Notes under the pieces: generated by a model
The model's database searches: none
Seen by the model: only the letters and a program-made list of their open reading frames with translations
Told to the model about the DNA's origin: nothing
Assembly (NCBI RefSeq): GCF_963082655.1
Contig: NC_081553.1
Span: forward strand, 126,158,811 to 126,222,810
Origin: Stomoxys calcitrans
Lineage: Eukaryota; Arthropoda; Insecta; Diptera; Muscidae
DNA length: 64,000 bases
Reading direction: 5' to 3'
In this document: piece by piece, positions 32,856 through 44,358 of the stretch
Position numbering within the stretch: position 1 is the stretch's first letter
Layout of the letters: each line of letters begins with the position of its first letter
Position numbers and translations under genes: made by a program

Positions 32856-33588
32856 TTTTATACTCTCCACCATAGGATGGGGGTATACTAATTTCGTCAT
32901 TCTCTTTGTAACTCCTCGAAATATTCGTCTTAGACACCAAAAAGTATATATATATTCTTGATAGTCATGACATTCTAAGTCGATCTAGCGATGTCCGTCC
33001 GTCTGACGGTCCGCCAGTCTGTCTGTGGGGATTGTAAATGGGCCATATCGGTCCATTTAGCTGCCATATAAACCGATCTTGGTTCTTGATTTTTTGAGAA
33101 ACTATTTGCACTAACAAACTATTTTGTTATGGTTTTCAAAAACTGTGCTAAGTGTGGTTGAAATAGGTTCATAACCTTATAAAGCTGCCATATTAACCCA
33201 ACTGAGATCTTGTCCCTCGAGAAGGCGCAATTATTATCCGATTTTGCTGAAATTTTGAACAACGGCTACACCTATGGCTTTCAACATACGTGTCATATAT
33301 GGTATGGATCGGCTATAGCCTGTTACAGCTCCCATATAAAGGATTCAATTCTTGCTCGAATTGGCTGGCATTTCACACAGTGACTTCTACTATGGTCTCC
33401 AACATTCAATTCTATTATGGTCCAAATCGGACCAGAACTTGATATAGCTCCAATATCATAGCAATTATTTCCTTTTATCCTTTGTTGGCCTAAAAAGAGA
33501 ATACCTGGAAAAGAACTCGACAAATGCTATCCATGGTGGAGGGTGTATAAGATTCGGCTCGGCCGAACTTAGCACGCTTTTACTTGTT
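32856..33588 (+). mobile_element. HINE family B, full length
   Basis: It has 'tttttatactctccaccat', TATATATATA, core, 'gtccgtccgtctgacggtcc', three units, 'tccatggtggagggtgtat', the hairpin ttcggctcggccgaa and 'agcacgcttttacttg'. Confidence 0.85.
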
Positions 33589-33629
33589 TTTTGTACGGTG
33601 TGGATCAATTTATTGCAAGTCTATTGAGT

Positions 33630-33671
33630 CGTTATAAACGGTGATTTTTTTAAGAGCTATAGGAATGTAAA
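33630..33671. repeat. Mariner-type terminal scrap
   Basis: 'ggtgatttttttaagagcta' matches the terminal repeat at 51254-51275, and an A-run follows. Nothing else of the element remains. Confidence 0.5.
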
Positions 33672-35014
33672 AAAAAAAACAAATAAAAGCTTGCTAAGTT
33701 CGAAATCTTTTATACCCTCCACCATGGATCGCATTTGTCAAGCTCTTGCCACGGTATCTCTTTTTAGGCGAACAAAGGATAAAAGAAAGAATTGCTATGT
33801 TGTTAGAACATTATCAAGTAGTGGTTCATTTCGGATCATAATTGAACTGAATATTGCAGACCATAGTAGAAGGCATTGTGTAAAATTTCTGCCAAATCTA
33901 GTAAGAATTGCGCACTTTAGGGGCTGAAGAAGTAAAATAGGGAGAACGGTTTATAGGGGAGCTTTATTAGGCTATTAACCGATTCATGCCATATTCGACA
34001 CGTGTATTGAAGGTTATGGGAGAAGCCCATAGCAGTTATATCGAAATACGTTCCGATTTAGACCAAATAGCAGTTATATCGAAATATGTTCCGATTTAGA
34101 CCAAATACTTATAAGTAGAATTCATTGTTCAATTACGTATAACAAACTATTAATCTTTTTAGTAGCATCTAAAAATAAACTGATCTGAACCATATAGGAC
34201 ACGGATGTCGAAAAGCCTAATATACAATAAATCAGTGAAATCGGACTATAAATGCGCCTTTTATAGGGCCAAGACTTTAAATGGAAATATCGGTCTGCAT
34301 GGCAGCTATATACAAATCTGGATCCTTTTGGGCCAAGTTGCAGAAAAATGTCGAAGAGCCTAACACAACGCACTGTCCCAAATTTCGGCGAAATCGGACA
34401 GTAAACGCCCCTTCTATGGCTCCAAAACCTAAAACCGAGAGATCGGTCTATATGGCAGCTATATCCAAATCTGGACCGATCCGGACAAAATTGAAGAAGG
34501 ATATCGAAGGGCCTAATACAACTCACTGTCCCAAATTTCAGCAAAATCGGATAATAAATGTGGCTTTTATGGGCCTAAGATCCTAAATCGGCGGATCGGT
34601 CTATATGGCAGCTATATCCAAATCTAGACTGGTCTGGGCCAAATTGAAGAAGGATGTTGAAGGGCCTAACACAACTCGCTGTCCCAAATTTCAGCAACAT
34701 CGGATAATAAAGTTTGGCTTTAATGGGCCTTAGACCCACAATCGGCTGATCGGTCTATATGGGGGCTATATCAAGATATAGTCCGATATAGCTCATCTTC
34801 GAAATTAACCTGTCTATGGACAAGAAAAAACTGTGCAAGGTTTCAGCTCATTATCTCTATTTTTGAAGACTGTAGCGTAATTTCAACAGACAGATGGACA
34901 GACGGACATGGCTAGATGTCTTAGATTTATGCGCTGATCAAGAATATATATACATTATATATAACGAAATGACAAATTGAATAAACCCCCATCCTTCGGT
35001 GGTGGGTATAAAAA
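33672..35014 (-). mobile_element. Chimeric HINE: B-type left, A-type right
   Basis: The left part has 'aacaaataaaagcttgctaa', ataccctccaccatgg and B units up to about 34026. After 'gggagaagcccatagcagtt' the units are A-type and the element ends 'cttcggtggtgggtat'. A segment of about 45 bases is repeated at 34027-34110. The inverted repeats at its two ends therefore belong to different families. Confidence 0.75.
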
Positions 35015-35052
35015 TGGATTGCTCATTTGAAAACAGCGTTTTTGACATCTTC

Positions 35053-36066
35053 TTTTTATGCCCTCCACCATAGGATGGGGGTGTACTAATTTCGTCATTC
35101 CGTTTGTAACATCTCGAAATATACATCTTAGTCCCCATAAAGTATATATATTCTGGATCGTCGTGACATATTAAGTCGATCCATGGCCGTCCGTCTGTTG
35201 TCAAAAGCAAGCTAACTTTCGAAGGAGTAAAGCTAGGAGCCTGACATTTTGTACATATACTTTTTTTTGGTGTAGTTCGGGTTTGTAAATGGGCTAAATC
35301 GGCCCATGTTTTGATAAAGCTGTCATATAAGCCGATCTTGGATCTTGATTTCTTGAGCTTCTAGATGTTTTAATGTCACTTACACCACACCAATTGTGGT
35401 AAGTATGGTTTTAATAGGTTTATAACCTGATACAGCTGCCATGTAAACCGATTTCCCGATTAAGCTTCTTGATCTTCTAGAGAGGGCGATTTTTATTTGG
35501 CTGAAATTTTGCACATATCGTTTTGATATGACTTCTAACAACTGTGCCAAGTTTTTTTTTGGCTGAATTTTTATTTGGCTGAAATTTTGCACATATCGTT
35601 TTGATATGACTTCTAACAACTGTGCCAAGTTTGATTAACATCAGTTTATAACCTGACATAGACGCTATATAAACCGATCGCATGATTGGACTTCTTGGGC
35701 ACTAAGAACACGCAATTCTTGTCCAATTTGGTTAAAATTTTACATATATGGTTTTGGTATGACTTCCAACAGTTGTTCCAAGTATGGTCAAAATCGGTTT
35801 ATAACCTAATATAGCTGCCATATAAACTAGTTCGCAATTTAACTTTCTGAGCATCTGGAGGTCGCAATTACTACTCGATTTGCCCGATTTTGGAAGTGGT
35901 GTATTTCTTCTAATAGCCATGACATGTACAGTCCAATAACGGTCAATAACTTGATAAAGTTCATATATATTTGAAAAAATCATTCAAAGATCTTAACATA
36001 TGCGATCCATGGTGGATGGTATATAAGATTCAGCCCAGCTGAACTTAGGACGCTTTTACTTGTTTT
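35053..36066 (+). mobile_element. HINE family B with an internal duplication
   Basis: It runs from 'ttttatgccctccaccatag' to the hairpin ttcagcccagctgaa and 'gacgcttttacttg'. A piece of about 75 bases ('ggctgaaattttgcacatat' to 'caactgtgccaagtt') occurs twice in a row at about 35487-35630. Confidence 0.85.
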
Positions 36067-37328
36067 GCCTTAAATGGCGCAACGAAAACCAAACTCAAAC
36101 TTTAAATTTTTGTGCTGGACAAATCATTATCCGTTACCCCATATTAACAAAGATCAACTCTGGACATTCTTGAAGGAGGAAGGACCAAAAACAGTGGTAA
36201 ATTGGCAGAAATGGCTTTCAGTATCCAGAATACATTATCTAATTATCAATGGGATTTACTGAAAAACGTGTAGCTTGGACGAATGGTGACCGACAAGTCA
36301 GGCTAAATGTCGATATAACCGCCTTCCAAGAGCTTGAAAGGTTGTTCAATATGCGGCATACCCGCCTGAACTCTTCTTCTTTTGGCTTGTTGTTCAAACT
36401 ATAAAACAAAAGTGCAGGGAAGTTGGTCGTAGTGTTGCATAAAAACAATTGAAATCAATAATCTATGCAATGTGTAATGTTGTTGTTGTTGATGCTTGCA
36501 GCTAAGCTTCTCGTGACGGCTATGAGCAGCACATAGATTGGAGCCCAAAGTTCCACACTGTGTGGTGCTCACAGCTATCGCGTGTAATCTTTGATATCAT
36601 TGAGTCACAGTACCTATAGATTGTTAGCAAACGCACCCATGTTCATTCATCGCTGGAAATGCCAATCTTTTCGTACAAATGAACTTTGCAGTCAGGACCA
36701 AGCCAAAGCTCAAAAAAAGGACAAATCTTGTAAATATTTTGTTTCTACTATTTGTGTTGTTTCGTTATATTCTTCACTCTTCGTTTTTATTGTTTGATTG
36801 CCATTGTCTGTGAACAGCTTGTAGTTGTTTTGCGTTGCCTTGTTTCTCAATTTCATTGAAAAGCTGTGTCACTTGGGTTTCCAGTTGGCCTTTTGTTCAG
36901 CAGTTTACAGTGATTTCTCATGTAAGCATATTTGTAAGCTTCGTGTCTACAATTGACGTGCCACTTTAGAATGCTGCAACTATCTGCATAACATTCACTC
37001 ATATGTTTGTACGTATAAACAGATCAAGAGGCAATTACGATCTACTGGAAAATTTAATTTAATATTATGTGGACAAAGGAATTCAACTTTTTCTTTCATA
37101 TCCCCAAAAAAAAAAAAATATTATAAATTTTATTTTGCAATTGAACATACACACTTATATAACGGCTTACCCATATTCCCAAGGAAATAATAAAATTGGT
37201 TGCTTAGTTTATTTTAAGCGAAACAAACAAGTCTCTGCAGCATATTGTCGAAGAGAGCAGAGTAGAGCTTTTTTTAAGCCACTGCCTGAGAATCTGTAGC
37301 CCCCCAGAATATTCGTCAGCATACTTAT
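36067..37328. other. Low-repeat stretch with a LINE 5' fragment
   Basis: Positions about 36495-36580 ('cagctaagcttctcgtgacg', 'tggagcccaaagttcc', 'gtgtggtgctca') match 28735-28812 in the 5' part of the RTE LINE. The rest has short frames only and no recognisable gene. An A-run lies near 37107. Confidence 0.5.
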
Positions 37329-37504
37329 TTTTTATACCCATTACCGTAGGATAGCGGGTAAATACATTTTGTCTTTCCGTTTGCAATACATCGAAATATC
37401 CATTTCTGACCCTATAAAGTATATATATTCTTGATCAGTGTAAAATTCTAAGACGGTCTAGACACGTCCGTCCGTCTGTCTGTTGAAATCATGCTAGAGT
37501 CTTT

Positions 37505-38880
37505 AACAAGTAAAAGCGTGCTAAGTTCGGCCGGGCCGAATCTTATATACCCTCCACCATGGATCGCATATGTCGAGTTCTTTTCCCGACATCTCTTCTT
37601 AGGCAAAAAAAAGGATATAAGAAAAGATTTGCTCTGCTATTAGAGCGATATCAAGATATGGTCCGGTTTGGACCACAATTAAATTAGATGTTGGAGACCT
37701 GTGTAAAATATCAGCCAATTCGAATAAGAATTGCGCCCTTTGTGGGCTCAAGAAGTAAAATAGAGAGATCGATTTATATGGGAGCTATATCAGGCTATAA
37801 ACCGATTCAGACCATAATAAACACGTATGTTAATGGTCATGAGAGAATCCGTCGTACAAAATTTCAGGCAAATCGGATAATAATTGCGACCTCTAGAGGC
37901 TCAAGAAGTCAAGACCCAAAATCGGTTTATATAACAGCTATATCAGGTTATGAACCGATTTGAACCATACTTGGCACAGTTGTTGGATGTCATAAAAAAA
38001 CACGTCGTGCAAAATTTCATTCCAATCGGATAGGAATTGCGCACTCTAGAGGCTCAAGAAGTCAAGACCCAAGATCGGTTTATATGGCAGCTGTATCAGG
38101 TTATGGACCGATTTGAACCATACTTGGCACAGTTGTTTGATGTCATAAAAAAACACGTCGTGCAAAATTTCATTCCAATCGGATAAGAATTGCGCACTCT
38201 AGATGCTCAAGAAGTCAAGACCCAAGATCGGTTTATATGGCAGCTATATCAGGTTATGAACCGATTTGAACCATACTTGGCACAGTTGTTGGATATCGTA
38301 ACAAAACACGTCGTGCAAAATTTCATTCCAATCGGATAAGAATTGCGCACTCTAGAGGCTCAAGAAGTCAAGACCCAAGATCGGTTTATATGGCAGCTGT
38401 ATCAGGTTATGGACCGATTTGAACCATACTTGGCACAGTTGTTGGATGTCATAAAAAAACACGTCGTGCAAAATTTCATTCTGATCGGATAAGAATTGCG
38501 CACTCTAGAGGCTCAAGAAGTCAAGACCCAAGATCGGTTTATATGGCAGCTATATCAAAACATGGACCGATATGGCCCATTTACAATACCAACCGACCTA
38601 CACTAATAAGAAGTATTTGTGCAAAATTTCAAGCGCCTAGCTTAACTCCTTCGGAAGTTAGCGTGCTTTCGACAGACAGACGGACGGACGGACGGACGGA
38701 CGGACGGACGGACGGACGGACGGACGGACAGACGGACGGACATGGCTAGATCGACATAAAATTTCACGACGATCAAGAATATATATACTTTATGGGGTCT
38801 CAGACGAATATTTCGAGTAGTTACAAACAGAATGACGAAATTAGTATACCCCCCATCTTATGGTGGAGGGTATAAAAATA
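37505..38880 (-). mobile_element. HINE family B, full length, nested in family A
   Basis: It is one of the best-preserved B copies. It runs from 'caagtaaaagcgtgctaag' and the perfect hairpin TTCGGCCGGGCCGAA, then ATACCCTCCACCAT (37547-37560). Five near-identical units of about 180 bp follow, then the GACG tract, core, (TA)n and ATGGTGGAGGGTAT (38860-38873). Similarity among its units suggests recent unit amplification. Confidence 0.92.
38671..38741. repeat. (GACG)n microsatellite of the HINE core
   Basis: Seventy-one bases of GACA/GACG/GGAC repeats, the longest such tract in the window. Other HINEs here carry 15-45 bases at the same place. Confidence 0.95.
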
Positions 38881-39157
38881 GATATATGGAGCTAAAACAT
38901 TGCACAGAGTCCTTTCTTGTCCATAAGCAGGTTAAGTTCGAAGATGGGCTATGTCGGACAATATCTTCATATAGCCCCCCTTATAGAGCGATCCTCCGAT
39001 TAGGGTCTTAGGCCCATAAAACCCACATTTAATATCCGATTTTGCTAAAATTTAGGACAGTGAGTTGCATTAGGCCCTTCAACATCTTTCTTCAATTTGG
39101 CCCAGATCGGTACAGATTTGGATATAGCTGCCATATAGACCGATCTGCCGATTTATA

Positions 39158-39535
39158 GCACCTTTTAGGGGCTCAAGAAGCAAAATCGGGAGATCGGTTT
39201 ATATGGGAGCTGCATTAAGTTATTGATCGATTCAGACCATACTGTACACGTATATGAAGGTGATGAGAGAAGCCGTTGTACAAAATTTCTGCCAAATCGG
39301 ATGAGAATTGCGCACTCTAGAGGCTCAAGAAGTCAAGATCCCAGATCGGTTTATATAGCAGCTATATCAGGTTATGTACCGATTTGCGCACCGATTTACG
39401 CGCCGATTGCGCACAATTATTGAAAGTCTGTCTGGCTGACAGACGGACGGACATGGCTAGATCGACTTGAAATAACATGACGATCAAGAATATATATACT
39501 TTATGGAGTCTCAGATGCATATTTCGAGGTGTTCA
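39158..39535 (-). mobile_element. HINE family B, middle and core only
   Basis: Two units, 'gacagacggacggacatggc', core and TATATATA are present. Both inverted-repeat ends are missing. Confidence 0.7.
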
Positions 39536-39691
39536 ATGTGCTCAAATCTGCGGTCAAAGCCAACAGAACTAACAAAATTTCTATTAGAATTTTAGTCCCT
39601 TTGCATCATTTGCCTTAAATACTGTACGAGTATTGTAAAATATGGAATTTGAAGAAAAAAAGCGAAACGGTTTTATTTGAATGATTATTTA

Positions 39692-40946
39692 ACAAGTAAA
39701 AAGGCGTTAAGTTCGGCCGGGCCGAACTTTGGATACCCACCACCTTGGGTATATATGTAAACAACCTTTCGTCAAAATCCAGTGAAAAATGCATACCTTA
39801 TGCCCCATAGCAGCTATATAGACATATCATCCGATTTAGACCAAATGCTTATAAGTACAAGCCATTGTTCAACCGGGAGATCGGTTTATATGGCAGCTAT
39901 ATCCAAATCTGAACCGATCACGGCCAAATTGAAGAAAGATGTCGAACGGCCTAAGGTAACTCATTGAACCAAATTTAAACAAAATTGGATAATAAATGCG
40001 GCTTTTATGGGCCTAGGACCCTAAATCTGAGGATCGGTCTATATGTCAGCTATATCCAAATCTGGACCGATCTGGGCCAAATTGACGAAGAGTGTCGAAA
40101 GGTCTAACATAACTGACTGTCCCAAATTTCAGCAAAATCGGATAATAAATGTGGCTTTTGTGGACCCAAGACCCTAAATCGGTGGTTCGGTATATATGGC
40201 AGCTATATCCAAATCTGGACCGATCTGGGCTAAATTGACGGAGAATGCCGAAGGGCCCAACGCAACTCACTATCCCAAATTTCAACAAAATCGGATAATA
40301 AATGTGGCTTTTATGGGCCTAAGACCCAAAATTAGAGGATCGGTCTATATGGGAGCTATATCCCAATTTGGCCTGATCTGAGCCAAATTGACGAAGGATG
40401 TCGAAGGGTCTAACATAACTGACTGTCCCAAATTTCAGCAAAATCGGATAATAAATGCGGCTTTTATGGGCCTAAGACCCTAAATCGGAGTATCAGTCTA
40501 TATGGCAGCTATATCCAAATTTGGACCGATCTGAGCCAAATTGACGGAGGATGTCGAAGGGCCCAACGCAACTCACTTTCCCAAATTTCAGCAAAATCGG
40601 ATAATAAATGTGGCTATTATTGGCCTAAGACCCTAAATCGGCGGATCGGTCTATATAGGGGCTATATCAAGATATAGTGCGATATAGCCCATCTTCGAAC
40701 TTAACGTGCTTATGGCCAAAAAAGGAGTCTGTGCAAAATTTCAGCTCAATATCTCTATTTTTAAAGACTGTAGCGTGATTTCAACAGACAGACGGACAGA
40801 CGGACGAACATGTGTAGATCGTCTTAGATTTTTACGCTGATCAAGAATATATATACTTTATAGGGTCGGAAATGGATATTTCGATGTGTTGCAAACGGAA
40901 TGACAAAATGAATATACCCCCATCCTTCGGTGGTGGGTATAAAAAT
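39692..40946 (-). mobile_element. HINE family A, full length
   Basis: Left end 'caagtaaaaaggcgttaag', the perfect hairpin TTCGGCCGGGCCGAA, ATACCCACCACC (39733-39744), about five units of 165 bp, GACAGACG tract, core, (TA)n, and GGTGGTGGGTAT (40929-40940) with A-run. A good reference copy for the family. Confidence 0.92.
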
Positions 40947-41232
40947 GAAAATTAATCTGGGTGATTATTTCGGGGTTCTAAAATTGTGTTTTCGAGTCCT
41001 TAAACTTTTTCATTTCATTGCTGATGAAATAATTTATAATTAATAAAAAATATTGCAAAAATCAAAGGAAAAAGTTTCAAAACTCTAAGGAGTGGGATTT
41101 CTGGAATTCATTTTTAATTGCATTTGATGATTTCTATATTAATAAAAATTCTACTTCTTTTGAAAGCAGGTGCGATTTTATGCCAAAATCATTAAACCCA
41201 GCTTTCTTCGTTAAATGGTCATAAAAATTTAA

Positions 41233-42249
41233 ACAAGTAAAAGCGTGCTAAGTTCGGCCGGGCCGAATCTTACATACCCTCCACCATGGATCGCATTTGT
41301 CGAGTTCTTTTCCCGGCATCTCTTCTTAGGCAAAAAAAAGGATATAAAAAAGATTTGCTCTGCTATTGGAGCGATATCAAGATATAGTCCGGTTTGGACC
41401 ACAATTAAATTACTTGTTGGAGACCTGTTTAAAATGTCAGCCAATTCGAATAAGAATTGCGCCCTTTGGGGGCTCAAGAAATAAAATAAAGAGATCGATT
41501 TATATGGGAGCTGTATCGGGCTATAGACCGATTCAGATCATAATAAACACGCATGTTGATGGTCGTGAGAGGATCCGTAGTACAAAATTTCAGGCAAATC
41601 GGATAATAATTGTGACCTCTAGAGGCTCAAGAAGTCAAGATCCCAGATCGGCTAATATGGCAGCTATATCAGGCTATGAACCGATTTGAACCTCATTTAA
41701 CACAGTTGTTGTAAGTCATAATAAAATACATCATGCAATATTTCAGCGACATCGGATAGGAATTGCACCCTCTTGAAGCTTAGGAAGTCTAGTCCCCAGA
41801 TCTGTTTATATGACAGCTATATCAAATTATGAACCGATTCAAACCATACTTGGAACAGTTGTTGGATATCATAACAAAACACGTTGAGCAAAATTTCATT
41901 CCAATCGGATAAGAATTGCGCACTCTAGAGGCTCAAGAAGTCAAGACCCAAGTTCGGTTTATATGGCAGCTATATCAAAACATGGACCGATATGGCCCAT
42001 TTGCAATACCAGGCGACTTACACTAATAAGAAGTATTTGTGAAAAATCTCAAGTGGCTAGCTTTACTCCTTCGAATGTTAGCGTGCTTTCGACAGACCGA
42101 CGGACGGACGGACAAGGCTAGATCGACATAAAATGTCGCGACGATCAAGAATATATATATACTTTATGGGGTCTCAAACGAATATTTCAAGTAGTTATAA
42201 ACAGAATGACGAAATTAGTATACCCCCATCCTATGGTGGAGGGTATAAT
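41233..42249 (-). mobile_element. HINE family B, full length
   Basis: 'caagtaaaagcgtgctaag', hairpin, ataccctccaccatgg, four units, short GACG tract, core, (TA)n, 'ctatggtggagggtat'. It is joined at once to a family A element with no spacer. Confidence 0.9.
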
Positions 42250-42920
42250 AAGTAAAAAGGCGTTAAGTTCGGCCGAGCCAAACTTTTTATACCCACCACC
42301 TCGGGTATATATGTATAACACCATTCGTCAAAATACGGTGCAAAATGCATACCTTATGCCCCATAGCAGCTATATCGAAATATGTTCCGATTTGGACCAA
42401 ATACTAACAAGTGGAAGTCATTGATCAATTGTGTATAAAAAATATTGGTCTTTTAAGTAGCCATATCTAAATATAAATAAACCGATCTAAAAAATTAACG
42501 ATACGGATGTCGAAAATGCTAACAAAAGACACGGTGTAAAATTTCGGCGAAATCGTACAATAAATGTGCCTTCTATGGGCCCAATACCTTAAATCGAGAG
42601 ATCGGTCTTTATGGCAGCTATATCTAAATTTGGACCGGTCTGGGCCAAATTGAAGAAGGATTTCGAAGGGCCTAATCCCACTTACTGTCCCAAATTTCGG
42701 CGACATCGAAAAATAGATTGTGCCTTTTATGGCCCCAGAACCTTAAATCGAGATTTCGGTCTGTATGGCAGCTATATCCTAATCTGGACCGATCGAGGCC
42801 AAATTGAAGAAGGATGTCGAACATAAATGCCAGTCCAAAATTTCGGCGAAATCGGACAATAAATGCGCCTTTTATGGGCTCAAAATCTAAATCTGGACGG
42901 ATGTGGGCCAAATTGAAACT
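42250..42920 (-). mobile_element. HINE family A, lacking the core and ATACCC 5' end
   Basis: It starts 'aagtaaaaaggcgttaag' directly after the previous element's 'gggtat'. Hairpin, atacccaccacc and four units follow, and it stops in 'gtgggccaaattgaaac'. Confidence 0.85.
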
Positions 42921-43940
42921 TACTTTCACTTCTTAATCATATCCCTCAACATACATAAAATTAACTTGGTGTTCACATTAGTTGTCAATTAACGGTTGTC
43001 GTTTGCTTGGGTCTTTCAACAAACAAATCCTGTCTATATATTCCCAAGTAAAGAACGATTAGAAAATTTTCCGTAACAAAGTACAAATCGGCGAAAGACC
43101 TCATCCCTCAGGATGCTGCTTCTTGAAAAATAACATGATTGTTGTGGGACTTAACAAAATATTAATACCAACATTCGAGACAAATGTAGTCTCCAAAATT
43201 TGCCACTTGTCAATGTCCAGCTACCATACAACTTTTTGTGTCCTTTCTACTATTTGCTGACAACAAGTGTATTATGTGAGTGAATATGCATACACTTTTG
43301 TCATTTGGTTTTCCTTTTTGGTTTGCATTGTTCATAACTTTTCATCTGTCGTGTTGTTTATTCATTCTATTTCTATATTTTGTTAAGCACAATGTTGTTG
43401 CTCTCAAAACATACCAAAGTAATTTGATAAAGTATGTTAACAATGTGGAGATGCAAGTAGCAAGAACAACATGAGTGGCACTTGTAGCAATTGTTGCAAC
43501 AAAATGTTGCCAAAGTTGTGGTGGTGATTTCATTGTGATTTCTGCAGGGCGCATGTAGACTGCATATCGTACAGCACATAATTATATTAAAGACACTTAA
43601 AGAAATATGTTTTGTAGAAATGTCAATAAAATAACATTCAAACGAAAATCATTGAAATCACTAAGATATAGAAGGGAATTTGATTGATGAAAATGTGTTC
43701 AACAACGTCTGAAGGAATTAGATTGTGGTGGCGAACTTAAATTTTCATATTTTGTTTCATAAGGATCTAAGTTCTAGTTAACAAATTAACTGTAGGCCCC
43801 ACCGAGGGAGGTTACAGGGCAACACTATGGCAGCGATAAATAGTCCTCGCCACGCTATTACATGACTGTGATCAAATCATACTGTTATCTTGCAATTCCT
43901 TTTCAGTAATCTATAAAAAAAAATCTTTATTTCTGGTGAT
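42921..43940. other. Low-repeat stretch without a recognisable gene
   Basis: No family match. A frame at 43280-43474 encodes a hydrophobic stretch (FWFALFITFHLSCCLFILFL), but it is short and has no supporting signals. Confidence 0.4.
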
Positions 43941-44358
43941 GTTTATACCCATGTCGTCTAGGAAAGCGTTGTTCAAAAATGTGTTAAGATTGGTCACTAA
44001 ATGCAGTTTCAATAGTTCTAGATGCGAAAATCGGGTGATATGTATAAAAGGAGCTATATCCAAATCTGAACTGATTTCTTTGAATATCATGAGTAGTCTC
44101 GAAAGTCATAAGATAATCTTTCTTGTCGAATTTTGGAAGAGCCGGTTAACAAATGACGACATTATTGCAAAACTGCTCATAATCGGGCGAACATATTTAT
44201 AAGAGCCATATCTAAATCTGAACCGATTACGACCAAGCCTCTTAGATATTGTGGTAGTAGTAGAGGAAAGCATTGTGCAAAATTTTTGTTAAGATTGGTA
44301 AAAAAATAAGCTTGCAGTTGCTCTAGAAGTGAAAATCGGATGATGTATATATATATAT
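43941..44358 (-). mobile_element. HINE family C units
   Basis: Two and a half C-type units ('aggaaagcgttgttcaaaaa', 'gagctatatccaaatctgaa') end in a TATATATATATATA run where a D element begins. Confidence 0.65.

Larger units (their letters stand above)
37329..39157 (+). mobile_element. HINE family A, interrupted by a family B element
   Basis: The 5' end is 'tttttatacccattaccg' with (TA)n, core and (GTCY) tract to 'gctagagtctttaa' (37504). It resumes at about 38876 with 'aaatagatatatggagctaa' and two units, and is truncated at 39157. The rejoined text matches uninterrupted A copies (compare the reverse of 40760-40775). Confidence 0.8.

Noticed and set aside
34122..34544. 140-codon open frame, and similar frames through family A elements.
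   Set aside because: They translate tandem HINE units; the same text in other copies has stops and shifts.
37600..38560. Satellite or centromeric array of 180-bp units.
   Set aside because: The units are inside a bounded HINE with both ends present; the same units occur in dispersed copies.
38671..38741. CRISPR-like array.
   Set aside because: It is a GACG microsatellite in a HINE of a eukaryotic genome, with no spacers.
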